This document shows, piece after piece, positions 53,288 through 64,000 of a stretch of 64,000 bases of DNA. Both the position numbers and the translations under genes were made by a program. The notes beneath the pieces are model-generated. The model saw only the letters and a program-made list of their open reading frames with translations, was not told where the DNA came from and ran no database searches. Source of the stretch: Schistocerca nitens (taxonomy: Eukaryota > Arthropoda > Insecta > Orthoptera > Acrididae); NCBI RefSeq assembly GCF_023898315.1, contig NC_064615.1, positions 1,185,645,413 to 1,185,709,412 of the forward strand, read 5' to 3'. Numbering within the stretch: position 1 is the first letter of the stretch; each line of letters opens with the position of its first letter.

Positions 53288-55030
53288 TCATCGGTAAAGA
53301 ATTTTGCAACTGTGACTTGTTAAGCTGATAGTTCGGTAATTTTCACACCTGTCAGCACGTGCTTTCGTTGGGATTGGAGTTATTATGTTCTTTTTGAAGT
53401 CTGAGGGCATTTCTCCTGTCTCATAAATCTTGCTCACCAGATGGAAGAATTTTGTCAGGACTGGCTCTCCCAAGGGTATCAGTAGTTCTAATGGAATGTT
53501 GTCTACTTCTGGGGCCTTTTTTTGACTTAGGTCTTTCAGTGCTGTGTCAGATTTTTCACGCAGTATTATATCTCCCATCTCATCTTCATCTATGTCCTCT
53601 TCCAGCACCATTATTGTCCTCAGGTACATCGCTCTTGTATAGACCCTCTATATACTCCTTCCACCTTTTTGCTTTCCCTTCTTTGCTCAGGACTGGTTTT
53701 CCATCTGATCTCTAGATATTCATACAGGAGGTTCTCTTTTCTCCAAAGGTCCCTTTAATTTTCCTGTAGGCAGCGTGGAGGGTAAAAATCGTAGGGGGAG
53801 ACCAAGAGATGAATACACTAAGCAGATTCAGAAGGATGTAGGTTGCAGTAGGTACTGGGAGATGAAGAAGCTTGCGCAGGATAGAGTAGCATGGAGAGCT
53901 GCATCAAACCAGTCTCAGGACTGAAGACCACGACAACAAACAACAGGCAGTATCTATCTTACCCCTAATGGTATATGCCTCTACATCTTTACATTAGTCC
54001 TCTACCCATCCTTGCTTAGCCATTTTGCACTTCCCGTCGATCTCATTTTTGTGATATTTGTATTCCTTTTCGCCTGCTTCATTTTTATATTTTGTCCCTT
54101 CATCAATTCAATATCTCTTCTGTTACTCAAGGATTTCTACTAGCCCTCGTCTTTTTACCTACTTGTTCCTCTACTGTCTTCACTATTCCATATCTGAAAG
54201 CTACTCATTCTTCTTCTACTGTATTTCTTTCCCCTGTATTTGTCAGTCTTTTCCTAATGCTCTCTCTGAAGCTCTCTACATCCTCTGGTTCTTTCAGTTT
54301 ATCCAGGTCCAATCTCCTTAAATTCCTTTTTGAAATTTCTTCAGTTTTAATCTACAGTTCATAACCAATAAACTGTGCTTAGTGTCCACATCTGCCCCTG
54401 GAAATGCCTTACAGTTTAAAACATGTTTCCTAATTCTCTGTGTTACCATTATATAATCCATCTGAATCTTCCAGTGCCTCCAGGCCTCTTCCACGTATAC
54501 AACCTCCTCTCATGATTCTTAAACCAAGTGTTAGCTATGATTAAGTTATGCTTTGTGTAGAATTCTACCAGGCGCCTTCCACTTTCATTCCTGACCCCCA
54601 GTCCATATTCACCTACTACTTTTCCTTCTCTTCGTTTCCCTACTATCGATTTTCAGTCCCCCATGACCATTAATTTCTAATTTCGTCTCCCTTAACTATC
54701 AGAATAATTTCTTTTATTGCATCATACATTTCTTCAATCTCTTTTTCATCTGCGGAGCTAGTTGGCATATAAACTTGTACTTCTGCGGTAGGCGTGTGCT
54801 TTGTGTCTATCTTGGCTACAATAATACTTTCACTACGCTGTTCGTAATATCTTGTTTGATTTTCTAATTATAACCCAGTATTCACCTGATGAGAAGTATT
54901 GTTCTTCCTGTCACTGAACTTCACTAATTCCCACTATACCTAGCTTTAACCTATTCATTTCCCTTTCTAAATTTTCTAACCGACCTGCCCGATTAAGGGA
55001 TCTGACATTCCACGCTCCGATCCGTAGAAT
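53288..55030 (-). pseudogene. RTE-type LINE: endonuclease and RT N-terminal half, broken
   Basis: The endonuclease starts 'GAWNVRSLNRAGRLENLERE' near 55025-54965 and continues in broken frames through 'YIMVTQRIRKHVLNCKAFPG' (about 54465-54400). RT begins in 53629-53288: 'DIILREKSDTALKDLSQKKA', then 'VDNIPLELLIPLGEPVLTKF' and 'ENYRTISLTSHSCKILYR'. The family usually has 'APGVDNIPAELI' and 'NYRTISLISHTSKI'. There are many frame changes, and the forward fragment at 53774-53944 adds a physical gap. Confidence 0.75.
53774..53944 (+). mobile_element. Short RTE-type fragment inserted in its own family, opposite strand
   Basis: CGTGGAGGGTAAAAATCGTA through TCAGGACTGAAGACCACGAC and a CAACA tail is the last 171 bp of the family. 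AGGCAG flanks it at 53768-53773 and 53945-53950. Removing it restores the surrounding reverse element. Confidence 0.88.
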
Positions 55031-55453
55031 GCCAGTTTTCTTTCTCCTGATAACGACGTCCTCTTGAGTAGTCCCCGCCCGGAGATCCGAAGTGGGGAAC
55101 TATTTTACCTCCAGAATATTTTACCCAAGAGGACGCCACCATCATTTAACCATACAGTAAAGCTGCATGCCATCGGGAAAAATTACGGCTGTAGTTTCCC
55201 CTCGCATTCAGCTGTTCGCATTACCAGTACAGTGATGCCGTTTTGGTTAGTGTTACAAGGCCACATCAGTCAATCATCCAGACTGTTGCCCCTGTAACTG
55301 CTGAAAAGGCTGCTGCCCCTCTTCAGGAACCACACGTTTGTCTGGCCTCTCAACAGATACCCCTCCGAAGTGGTTGCACCTACGGTACGGCTATCTGTAC
55401 TGCTGAGGCACGCAAGCCTCCCCACCGACGGCAAGGTCCAGGGAACACGGGGG

Positions 55454-56013
55454 AAAAAAGAATGTATGAAGCTGCTTATGAAAAAACAACACAGGCGCCC
55501 TCTCTTGCGATTGATGGTCTGTGGGATACGGTTCTCCTAGAATATGGGCGATGAAAGTTTTGCACTGGTCTGTGAAAGTGACTTCGATCACTGGCCACCT
55601 GCTCCAATGGACCAATACTTGTCTATGTAACAGGCTCGCCACATATGCTCGATGTCAGCACGTAGATGGCATTTGCTTTTGATATTTCAGAGGAGAGGGC
55701 TCAGTAATATCTTATGGAGTTCTGTAATGAGTGATGTTAGCGGAATTTTTGTAGTTTGTAGTTTTTCTCTGTCAGATGGTAGAAAAAAACGATGACAGAG
55801 TGTGTGTGTGTGGGTGGAAGGCACGAACGTACCCTAAGGGATGCACCTGTACGTAGTTTGGAGACGCATCACAATGCAGTAGCAAAATCATCACCCTTCT
55901 TCCAGTTCCCGTACCGTGTGGAGTCTTCCTAATTTTCCCGATAAGGAACACAACCGGGAGAAAGCTTTAAGTGGCGCCGGCCTTACACACTGTACACAGC
56001 TGGCAGAGCTGGC
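55454..56013. other. No gene seen; short TG repeat
   Basis: A TG run lies at 55800-55812. The rest is unassigned. Confidence 0.45.
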
Positions 56014-56372
56014 TGGCTGGCTGATTTGAGGGAGGGGACCAAACAACGAGTTCGTCAGTCCCATCAGATTAGGGAAGGACGGGGAAGGAAGTCGGCAACG
56101 CCCTTTTAAAGGAACCGTCCTGGCATTTGCCTGAAGCGATTTAGGGAAATCACAGAAAACCTAAATCAGGATGAAACTTCCTGGCAGATTGCAACTGTGT
56201 GCCGGACCGAGACTCGAACCCGAGTTTTAATCTGCCAGGAAGTTTCATATCTGCGTACACTCCGCTACAGAGTCAAAATTTCACTCTCTAAATGAGGATG
56301 GCCAGACACAGGTTTGAACCGTCGTGCTCCGGAATGTGAGTCCAGCGTGCTGACCACTGTCTACCGGCAAAT
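56014..56372 (-). mobile_element. tRNA-derived SINE, family C, interrupted
   Basis: On the minus strand the tRNA-like head lies at the right: ACAGTGGTCAGCACGCTGGA (A-box-like, about 56370-56345) and the B box GGTTCAAACC (56311-56320). The body CTGATTTAGGTTTTCTGTGA follows, then CCGTCCTTCCCTAATC and a tail near 56020. An insert at 56174-56294 splits it, duplicating AGGATG. Confidence 0.8.
56174..56294. mobile_element. Fold-back repeat inserted in the SINE
   Basis: TGAAACTTCCTGGCAGATT at 56172-56190 and its exact complement at 56229-56247 form a 19-bp perfect stem. The loop holds GACTCGAACCCGAG, a tRNA-like B-box segment. AGGATG (56168-56173 and 56295-56300) is the target duplication. It looks like a shortened copy of a common locust repeat with such inverted ends. 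Confidence 0.75.
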
Positions 56373-58200
56373 CAGCTATCCAGAGAGTGCAGCGAAGGCC
56401 GCTGCCAGCACTTGCCCTCAGCCGACTACCCAACCAGCCAGAACTTTTCTTTGGACCCAACACTCGCAATAGCCTTAAACCAGAAATGTCAATTCGTTCT
56501 GGTCCCCGGCTACCTCTGCTGTGCAAACCGAACACGTATTACGACTGCAGCCCCAATCTGGTGACATTCGACGATGAGTGAACTATCCGTCCTCCTGATG
56601 GCTGTGGCTGTGGAAATATGAATACCTATCTCTTTCTTACGACTGGACATAACTTTTCATGTATAACCCTTTCATATCCCTTACGCCTATCGATGCGTTG
56701 AAATCGCAATTTTCCGCTTCAAATCCATACATTCCTTATAACTGGACATAGTCATTTTCTTTGCACATGTTGGAACACTGGCCACAGTAACTTTACACCC
56801 CAACACATATTTTATAAACCTGCCGAACACAGCAAATCTATTATCTTTGCCCTAATAAGTATAATACTTCGCCAATAACACAATGCTGGCAGCAAAAAAC
56901 AAGGTTGAGCGAAAATTGCGGAATGGATGAACATGTTCTATATGTTGTTCTTGTGAGTGGTACCATTGTGCCTTAGGGAGAGAGAAGTTTTCGCTCGCAG
57001 CTGCACCTAGTTCTTAAAGCTGCCTCGATGCGTCGAGACTGCTGCTGCGGCCATTGTCAGATTTCTTTGAAAACTTGTGAGATGAAACTTTCGATGCAAC
57101 CCTGCGGACAGATTCTACTGCCTCTGCTGACATCGTGTGGATGTCATCTGGGTAAGGATGACAGCCGACGACTGTCGACAGCCAGAAAGCGCGTGCGCAC
57201 TCTTCTGGCCTACACGGCATTAACGAACCAGGGGGGGAATAAACAGCCCCTCTGTACACGTTCACTGGTCGCAGTGTCGTCTGTTCAGTTACAGAGCGCC
57301 TGTAACACACACTGAACAGAAAAATTATGCGGCATTGGACGTTAGAAGGTATAACATTCCTCTAAGCAGCCACTCAAATGAGCTCCTTGTCTGTAATTTT
57401 AGCCTCTCGGTCAATAAGCGAGATGTTTACTGAACTAAGTGGTAGATCTCCTAATTCATTATACAACGAGGGCTCTCGAAATTCTGTAAGTGATCGGTAA
57501 AGATAACTGCTTAACTGTAGCGTCACCCACTGGTTTCTTGAATACCTCTTCCCATGCAAACAAAAAAAAAAATCCATAAACAAAGCGAACTTCCATTATT
57601 CGGATCGAAGAATGTTTTTCCAAGTTTCGTCTGTCGTACTACATTTACGTGTTCGGTCCATCTTCAGTCAGTCGGGACAGAATTTTGATATACTTGACGG
57701 CTATCACTTGCTCCAGAGTCTGGTACATGACGCCGTAGTCAAATGAAGTCGAACCCTTTGGTCTATTAACGCGCACTACGTTACTTCTATTCTTGTTTTG
57801 GTTCAACTTGCAAGCCTTGCTTCGGTTACTGATTCAACGTAAGTTTCTGTGCATTTACTAAGGAGTTGAGATGATGTGGTGCAAAAGGAAAACGAGGAGT
57901 TCCGCGGACACCGTTCGCATCTGCTCCTCGTTTTAGAGATACGGTGATGATGCCCTTTGAAAGCGTAGGTGGTGGACTGTATCACCGAAACCAGTCAAAC
58001 TTTAATGCACACAGCTGATGTTATGCTATCCATTAGAAGATGGATGTGCGGAATGCTTCTGAACGCGTCACCTTCTACCGTGTCTTCCTTCGCCGTCGGC
58101 GTTGTCGTGGTTACCGTGAGACACCGTTATACCAAGAGGAAAGGCGCGTCGATCTTAGAGCATGAGATATGATGACCTTAAGCCACTGACAACACACAAC
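56373..58200. other. No gene seen
   Basis: Frames at 57014-57315 on both strands have no recognisable domain. There is an A run at 57560-57571. Part of the right side may already belong to the LTR of the neighbouring gypsy element. Confidence 0.35.
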
Positions 58201-59111
58201 GGTCACGGTAGCACCTGATTCCAGAATAGCTGCAGCACTTAAGATCTACGAACTATCCCCTGTTGACCAGGTCCCCAAAACTTAACTCGTAACGAGATCC
58301 CTTCAAAGCAAATTGTCATAACGATCGTCTATAAAGGCTTCGTACAACGAGAAGAAATGTTACAGTTTATGGAATAATAACAGGTACTACCAAACTGTCT
58401 TGTCTCTTCTGCTTTATTTAACATAACTTTGTTCACAGTTTCATTTCACATTCACCACTCATTCACCGAAACCCTTTGATGAACAGTTTGGTTACTTGAC
58501 ACCAACAGTCAATGATAATGATACAGCTTTTCTCGTTTTTTGTAAATTGAAGCCCGTTCTCCGTGATATAATAATAAAAAAAAACGGTCTCAATATCGCG
58601 TCCCTCGTGAGATGCGAATATACTTATTCCGGAATTTACCGCCCTGTAGGTGTACTCAATTTAATGACCACACTTCACTGTCCGCTATTTTACGTAACTG
58701 AATGTCCATTTTTTAGTCTGATTATACACTGTAGCTATTTAAAATTCGCCCCTATATTTTCCACAACGCACAATTAGCACATCGTTACTTGTTTTTTTTT
58801 TTTTTTCTTCTAAGAGTAAACGGGAAAAAAAAAGACGCCGTATCATCGGCTTAGTCGATATAAAGCAAAACACCTTAATATGCCCAATTTTACCTCTTCT
58901 TATAGGATCGGCTACCTTACTCATTAATTTATTACATATTTTTTCCAATAACGCTAAACAGGTATCGCCGTTATTTTTTTTAATTGTATTCAAAAGCATG
59001 TTACTACTATTATGACCGACCAAATCGTAACAAATCGCGCGGCGTGCGTTTTTAACGATAACTTTACACTATTCAAGTTCTGTTATAGCTGTCTTCACTC
59101 GTAATGTTACA
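58201..59111 (-). repeat. Putative 3' LTR of the second gypsy element (outer end not fixed)
   Basis: On the element strand TGTAACATTACGAGTG begins right after the purine tract at 59112. The tract plus TGTAAC start is the same as in the 12-kb gypsy. The partner LTR is outside the window, so the left limit given here is only a guess. T- and A-runs lie at 58792-58807 and 58830-58838. Confidence 0.45.
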
Positions 59112-59743
59112 CGGCCCCCCAGACTGTGATGTCTTGAAGAGGGTTCCAGACAGAACAGGCTTTTTTTTTTGTGTACTGTGACAGGAGAGGGTATTTGTTT
59201 CGGCGAATACACTCACTCTCAGATTCACTCAACAAGTCAGTACATACATTCTACAATATTTAAGTTGAGTTAATGGGCCTAGACAAAATGGCCTTAACTA
59301 AATTCCACATTTGTTTATAGGTTGTCTTAGGAACACTTCGCACTAATCACTTCATTTTCACACCACATTTTTTTTCTTGGATGAAGCCCTCCGTTCTTCA
59401 ACCGACTGTGCAAGGCAGGGATCACAGCCGGGTTCGACGATTGGCATCCTAGGCCAAAACCCTTATCAGGCCACTTGTTTAACCAGAGAGGATTTGGTCC
59501 TTTTTTTCCTCTTAATTCCACTTTTAAATCATCCATCCTCGCTGTTCGGTGAGAGGATAAATCGTATTTCAGCGTTGTCATTGTTGTTGATACCAAGAAG
59601 GTATCTCATGGAAATCGTCGGTACATTCTTTAATTTTCTTTGTAAGTTAGTATAAGTACGTATTTATCCATTGGTGCTTTTATTTAGTCCACTGAGTGTA
59701 GTCTTGGTATCATTCAGTGTTTCTTGAATCTATATTTTGCTCA

Positions 59744-62700
59744 TTATTGATAATACTTCTTCAGGTCTATGTGAGGGAACAAGCCTTTAATTACATCAGT
59801 ATCACAATCTGCCAGGAGGTAGCTCCCTTCATGAGGTATTTTCATTATTTTATATGGACCTGTATATAAATATTGCCATTTCTTATTCAGTCTTTTCCTG
59901 GTTGATGCTTTTGGGTGATTTCTCAATAAAATTTCTTCCCCTACATCATATGTGACTACTTTCTTCACATTTTTATCAAAACGGGTTTTTCTCAATTGTG
60001 CTTGATGCTTCAGGTTTTCGTAGACCTTCTTCACCATATCTTCTTTCTTGGTAATCTTTTGTTCTATCGCAGGTAATTTCTTCATCCATTCTGGCACAAT
60101 ACTTTCACCAAATACTATTTGGTTAGGTGAATAACCTGTCGATAAGTGTGGCAAGTCATTATACACTTTCTCAAATTCATAAATCCAATCGATCCATTTA
60201 TAATGTTGTTTGGGTATGTACGTCCGTAAAAATCGGTTCAACTCTCGGAAGATTCTTTCAACCGGATTTCCACAAGGGTAAAATCTTGAGATGTAAATGT
60301 GCTGGATTCCTTGTTCTTTCATAGTGTCTCTCCATACTTTGCTTGTATAATAAGCAGCGTTGTCTGTCAAGATCATTATAGGTTTGCCAAGCTCAGTTAT
60401 ATAGTTGTTGATAAATTTGCGTAACATGGGTCGAACGTGGAGATTTTTCAAAGGATATAATTTCACATATTTTGAAAAGAGATCATAGAAAGCCAATACA
60501 TATTTGAACCGTCCACGTGTCACGGGACATGGCCCACAGACATCACATGACACCAACATTAAAGGTTGTTGTGGGATGATAGGATGTAATTCTATCTTCC
60601 GACAATAGTTTATGGGTTTCGCCTTCTGACATATTTTGCACTTCTTAATAATATTTGTAGCTATACGTCCCAAATTTGGATGATAGCAGTATTGTGCTAT
60701 TTTGGCTGTACATTTAGCGGAACCAAAATGACCCCAATTCAAGTGAGTGTACCATACTAGTGATTCTAAATATTTATTTGGAACACAAAGTTTCCAAACA
60801 TCTTCTTCATCCTTCCTCCGATACAATATTCCGGATTTTAATTGATACTGTTCTTGAGAGTGAGTTAGCGTTTTGCTTTCAACAGCATGCCTAATGGCTT
60901 TCCACAACTTATCATCTTCTTGCAGTTGTGGAAGACTTCGAGATAGCTGTGAAATCTGCCTCTCACAATATTGCCTTGATAAATTCATGACTTTAAAGTC
61001 AATAGTCCGTTCTTCACACTCGTTGTTATTCTTTCTTTTCGGTAGTCTTGAAAGAGCATCAGCTATGATGTTGTCTTTCCCTCTGATGTATTTGAGCGTA
61101 ATATCATATTCTTGCAGTAGCAAGGCCCACCGGGTTAAACGTGAATGGAACATCCTTCCTGTTAAAATAAAAGATAAAGCTTTGTGGTCGCAGAATACAA
61201 TGATCTTCTTTCCATATACAAAATAGCGAAACTTCCTAAGGGACCAGACCACGGCCAGTACTTCCAATTCAGTAGTACAATATGCACGTTCACAGCTAGA
61301 GAGTGTTCTGCTGGCAAACCCAATTATTTTGATGGTACTGATATCTTCTGGATTGTCCATCTGGAAAAGAGTGGCGCCCAATCCTGTTTCAGAAGCATCC
61401 GCAGCAATATAAAAATCTTGATCAAGTCTCGGATGATGTAGCAGTGGAGCATTAGTCAAAGCATTGCGGATGTTATCAAAAGCTTGCGTGCATTCGGAAT
61501 TCCACTCCCACATGACATTTTTTCTTAACAGCCGTAACAAACAGTCTTGGCTTCCTAACTGATTGGGTAAAAATCGTCGAAAAAATGAAACTAAGCCGAT
61601 AAATGACTTTAATTCCGTTCTATTCTTTGGATAAGCACATCTGTTAATCGCATCCATCTTTTTAGGATTTGGTTTTATCCCTTCAGGAGTGATTATATGT
61701 CCAAGAAATTTCAATTGGTTATGAGCAAACTTGGATTTTCTCAAATTTACAGTAACTCCGTATTCCAAAAATTTCGCAAAAACTCTTCTTAATAAGTCCA
61801 AATGTTCCTCCCAAGTTTCAGAAGCAATTAGCAAATCATCCACATATAAAGTAACTTCATTCAAAAGGTCTCTGCCCAGTACGGTATCTAAGGCCGATAT
61901 GAAAACACCACCGCTTATTTTCAACCCAAATGGCATGACAGTAAACTGGTAACTTCGGCCCAGAAAAACGAATGCAGTATATTTTCTAGATTCTTTAGAT
62001 ATTCTAGTTTGCCAATATGAACTACGCATATCCAAAGAAGTTAAGAAGCGGGCACCATAAAACTTTTGTACTAACTCTTCTAGGTTCTCTGGTCGCGTTT
62101 GCACAGGTATAATGATCTTATTGATCTCTCTGGCATCCAACACCAATCTGATGTCACCATTGGGTTTAATTACCGCCACAAGAGGGTTACAATATTCAGA
62201 ATCTGAGGGCTCAATAATACCCCATTCTAACATTTTATTGATTTCCTTTCTGACTACTTCTTTCTTTGTCCATGGGATACAATAGGAAGTACGACAAAAG
62301 GGTTTATGTGCATACGTCTTTATATGGTATTCAAAGTCTTTTATTATACCCGGACGTTTACTAAAAATTGACTGATATGCTTCCAACAAGTAGTACAGTT
62401 CATCCCTTTGGATAACAGATAAATATTCTGATTCTAACACCTTTTCCTGCAATGACATTTTATCAATCATTTCTTCAGAACATTCAATAAGGCATATATC
62501 ATACACATTTTCATCATCAATACTGACATATTTTGCCATTAGATTCATACACAACTGATTTGGAATTACTCGGCCCTTTCTCAGGGTGGTTGTCAAAACG
62601 TTACCATTGGAATTAAATATACATTCACCTTTCTCTAAATTAATGATTGCACCGGTCTCACATAAAAAATCCAAACCCCACATACATGGTACTGTCATTT

Positions 62701-63085
62701 TAGGAACAACCAGGAATGTACTTTCTATTTGAGCCCCCTGTATTGTAACGTCAACACGTACCTGTTTCACAACTTTTTGCATTTTTGCGCTGAACGCGCC
62801 AGACACGGTACATCCTGTGATAGGAAAAGTGGGCATTTTTACCCCTCGGCTTATCTGTTTTAAACAGTCCAACGTCATGACACTAATAGTTGCTCCAGTA
62901 TCAATTAATATTTCAACATCAACATTATTTATACTTGTTGGAATTATTGCCTGTAAAATTTGTCCGCATTTATTAGAAACTTCAGGTTTTTCTTCAATTA
63001 ACTCATTCCTTATATCCTGATCATTGTTGTACCTTAATACTCTCACTTCAAATTGATGCCTGCCTTCCTTCTCCTTTCCAGTCAT
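59744..63085 (-). CDS. pol: Gypsy element Pol (PR-RT-RNase H-IN)
   Basis: 1113 codons. Protease 'EILIDTGATISVMT' (about residue 58). RT 'SLDMRSSYWQTRISKESRKY' and 'TLYVDDLLIASETWEEHLDL'. RNase H 'YIAADASETGLGATLFQMDN' and 'VFCDHKALSFILT'. Integrase zinc domain 'HLNWGHFGSAKCTAKI' and 'CKICQKAK'. Integrase core 'SCDVCGPCPVTRGRFKYVLA', 'LTDNAAYYTSK' and 'NPVERIFRELNRFL'. A GPY/F-like block, 'WQYLYTGPYKIMKIPHEGSY', lies near the end. The relation to 42798-46100 is clear throughout. It starts 26 bases after the gag stop. Confidence 0.95.
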   Translation of the reverse strand: MTGKEKEGRHQFEVRVLRYNNDQDIRNELIEEKPEVSNKCGQILQAIIPTSINNVDVEILIDTGATISVMTLDCLKQISRGVKMPTFPITGCTVSGAFSAKMQKVVKQVRVDVTIQGAQIESTFLVVPKMTVPCMWGLDFLCETGAIINLEKGECIFNSNGNVLTTTLRKGRVIPNQLCMNLMAKYVSIDDENVYDICLIECSEEMIDKMSLQEKVLESEYLSVIQRDELYYLLEAYQSIFSKRPGIIKDFEYHIKTYAHKPFCRTSYCIPWTKKEVVRKEINKMLEWGIIEPSDSEYCNPLVAVIKPNGDIRLVLDAREINKIIIPVQTRPENLEELVQKFYGARFLTSLDMRSSYWQTRISKESRKYTAFVFLGRSYQFTVMPFGLKISGGVFISALDTVLGRDLLNEVTLYVDDLLIASETWEEHLDLLRRVFAKFLEYGVTVNLRKSKFAHNQLKFLGHIITPEGIKPNPKKMDAINRCAYPKNRTELKSFIGLVSFFRRFLPNQLGSQDCLLRLLRKNVMWEWNSECTQAFDNIRNALTNAPLLHHPRLDQDFYIAADASETGLGATLFQMDNPEDISTIKIIGFASRTLSSCERAYCTTELEVLAVVWSLRKFRYFVYGKKIIVFCDHKALSFILTGRMFHSRLTRWALLLQEYDITLKYIRGKDNIIADALSRLPKRKNNNECEERTIDFKVMNLSRQYCERQISQLSRSLPQLQEDDKLWKAIRHAVESKTLTHSQEQYQLKSGILYRRKDEEDVWKLCVPNKYLESLVWYTHLNWGHFGSAKCTAKIAQYCYHPNLGRIATNIIKKCKICQKAKPINYCRKIELHPIIPQQPLMLVSCDVCGPCPVTRGRFKYVLAFYDLFSKYVKLYPLKNLHVRPMLRKFINNYITELGKPIMILTDNAAYYTSKVWRDTMKEQGIQHIYISRFYPCGNPVERIFRELNRFLRTYIPKQHYKWIDWIYEFEKVYNDLPHLSTGYSPNQIVFGESIVPEWMKKLPAIEQKITKKEDMVKKVYENLKHQAQLRKTRFDKNVKKVVTYDVGEEILLRNHPKASTRKRLNKKWQYLYTGPYKIMKIPHEGSYLLADCDTDVIKGLFPHIDLKKYYQ

Positions 63086-63111
63086 CCTAGGAAGGCATTT
63101 GGTGACTGGTA

Positions 63112-64000
63112 TTAGTTTAATCTATCTCGTTGAGTCATCGGTGGGGGTTCATGAACTTCCACAATCCGTACAGTATGATCCGAGTTATGGTATTCACCCC
63201 GTCGCACACTGGAGGCTCCTTCGCCCATTGGTATAACTCCTTGTGCTGGATGAGGACTTGAGGCATTTGTTCCATCCTGCCGATGAACATTATGCTTCGA
63301 ATTATCTTCCCAAGGTCGAATGCTATTGGGTTCATCACTTGGGTACCTGTTACTCTTATTAATATCACTACTATGCACATTCGCGTCACCATATCGAGGT
63401 TTACCTCTAGCACAGTAAGTATCTCTTCTATATTTATTATAATCATTGTTTTTATTGCAACCATAGGATGAAGATTGTCCACGCTCCTGTGATGCGGGTT
63501 TGACCTGGTTTTCGGTATTATTATTATCATACGTTAAATTATTATTATAATTACTCGTATTACTATGAGTGTGAGTCGACATTTGATTACTACTCATTTG
63601 TCTTGCGTCTTCCATAATCATATCTATAGAGTCAATCACTGACAAGAATTGTTCTACATCGTGGTCAGGAACATTTATTAACTTTTCACGTATATTTATG
63701 GGCAACCTTCCCTTCAAAATTCTGATCACTTCCTTGTGAGAAATTGGATCACTCCAATAACGTGTCTTATTTATGTACTTTTCAAAATATTGCCTTAAAG
63801 TACTCCTTTTACTGTTAAAATACTCAGGTTGGTAAACCTCTTTTCTTAATTTCTCTTGTTTACTCGACGACCAGTATTTAGCCAAAAAAAGTTGTTCAAA
63901 CTCAGCGCAAGTATGGCAACTTTCACTTACTTCGGCGGCCCATAATGCGGCTTCTCCGGTAATTTTGGATACTATAAATTGAAGTCGGTCGTGTTCTGAC
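63112..64000 (-). CDS. gag: Gypsy element Gag, cut by the window edge
   Basis: The frame is open from 64000 (SEHDRLQFIVSKITGEAALW) to a stop at 63112, so the N-terminus lies beyond the window. The capsid-like region has 'FEQLFLAKYWSSSKQEKLRK' and 'QYFEKYINKTRYWSDPISHK', matching the Gag at 46214-47968 ('KYFEKYINKTRYWDEQISSR'). The C-terminus is Asn/Ser-rich and basic, again without a clear CCHC knuckle, and ends '..VHEPPPMTQRDRLN'. Confidence 0.9.
   Translation of the reverse strand, partial: SEHDRLQFIVSKITGEAALWAAEVSESCHTCAEFEQLFLAKYWSSSKQEKLRKEVYQPEYFNSKRSTLRQYFEKYINKTRYWSDPISHKEVIRILKGRLPINIREKLINVPDHDVEQFLSVIDSIDMIMEDARQMSSNQMSTHTHSNTSNYNNNLTYDNNNTENQVKPASQERGQSSSYGCNKNNDYNKYRRDTYCARGKPRYGDANVHSSDINKSNRYPSDEPNSIRPWEDNSKHNVHRQDGTNASSPHPAQGVIPMGEGASSVRRGEYHNSDHTVRIVEVHEPPPMTQRDRLN

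Larger units (their letters stand above)
52072..55453 (-). mobile_element. RTE-type LINE, near full length, inactive
   Basis: It reads right to left: a 5' leader (55453 to about 55060), APE-like endonuclease starting near 55025 ('GAWNVRSLNRAGRLENLERE'), RT, a C-terminal region, and a 3' end with the ACAACA tail at 52072. Coding pieces are in several frames. A 171-bp fragment of the same family in forward orientation sits at 53774-53944. The leader has a fold-back pair, CAAGAGGACG near 55060 and GTCCTCTTGG near 55125-55135 on the element strand. The 5' boundary is approximate. Confidence 0.85.
59112..64000 (-). mobile_element. Second Ty3/gypsy element, related to the 12-kb one; runs off the window
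   Basis: The purine tract AGTCTGGGGGGCCG (59112-59125, minus strand) borders the putative LTR. It is followed upstream by about 0.6 kb without a gene, pol (59744-63085) and gag (63112 to beyond 64000). Gag and pol share block order with the element at 37875-50021 but the sequences differ widely, so these are two families of one lineage, not two copies. What is visible looks whole. Confidence 0.88.

Noticed and set aside
54058-54364. Ser/Phe-rich plus-strand frames
   Set aside because: Antisense of the RTE-type endonuclease/RT linker.
57014-57315. Opposed frames of 98 and 95 codons
   Set aside because: No recognisable domain on either strand. The overlap is typical of chance frames in GC-balanced DNA.

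Overview
The window looks like repeat-rich intergenic or intronic DNA from an insect. An orthopteran of the locust/grasshopper (Schistocerca) type fits best. This is an inference from the tRNA-derived SINE families, the CR1-, I- and RTE-like LINEs, the insect-type primer-binding sites and the very high transposon load. I found no host protein gene that I can defend, no true tRNA or rRNA gene and no CRISPR array. Nearly every long open frame belongs to a mobile element.

Layout. 1-600: Penelope-like fragment cut by the window edge. 1.2-3.45 kb: decayed LINE holding an RTE-type 3' fragment. 5.2-11.5 kb: CR1-like LINE with an SGNH/GDSL esterase ORF1, cut in its RT domain by a complete Tc1/mariner element (8861-10282). 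11.5-12.2 kb: reverse-strand LINE 3' part. 14.4-14.85 kb: LINE tail with a SINE. 14847-19828: whole-looking CsRn1-type Ty3/gypsy element with twin 435-bp LTRs. 21.5-22.4 kb: unexplained array of GTCAACTGAAG palindromes, with a SINE inside one of them. 22.8-35.0 kb: I-clade LINE (CCHC ORF1; EN-RT-RNase H-CCHC ORF2) carrying three guests, each with its own target duplication: a 503-bp MITE, a Kolobok-like DNA transposon (25398-27970, TTAA) and a Penelope-like element (28547-31988). 37.68-50.05 kb: a SINE split by a 12.1-kb Ty3/gypsy element on the minus strand; its left LTR carries a PIF/Harbinger element, which carries a LINE. 51.2 kb: sense SINE. 52.07-55.45 kb: reverse RTE-like LINE with a forward fragment of its own family inside. 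56.0-56.4 kb: SINE with a fold-back insert. 59.1-64.0 kb: a second, related minus-strand gypsy element that runs off the right edge.

These are independent parasites, not a pathway. The most informative content is the nesting. Target-site duplications and one empty-site comparison (the second LTR of the 12-kb gypsy) give a relative order of insertion. Recent-looking elements are the CsRn1-type element (LTRs identical by eye) and the 12-kb gypsy (about five LTR differences by eye). The Tc1/mariner transposase is fully open, and the Kolobok transposase has one frameshift. The LINE remnants and the left-edge Penelope fragment are older.
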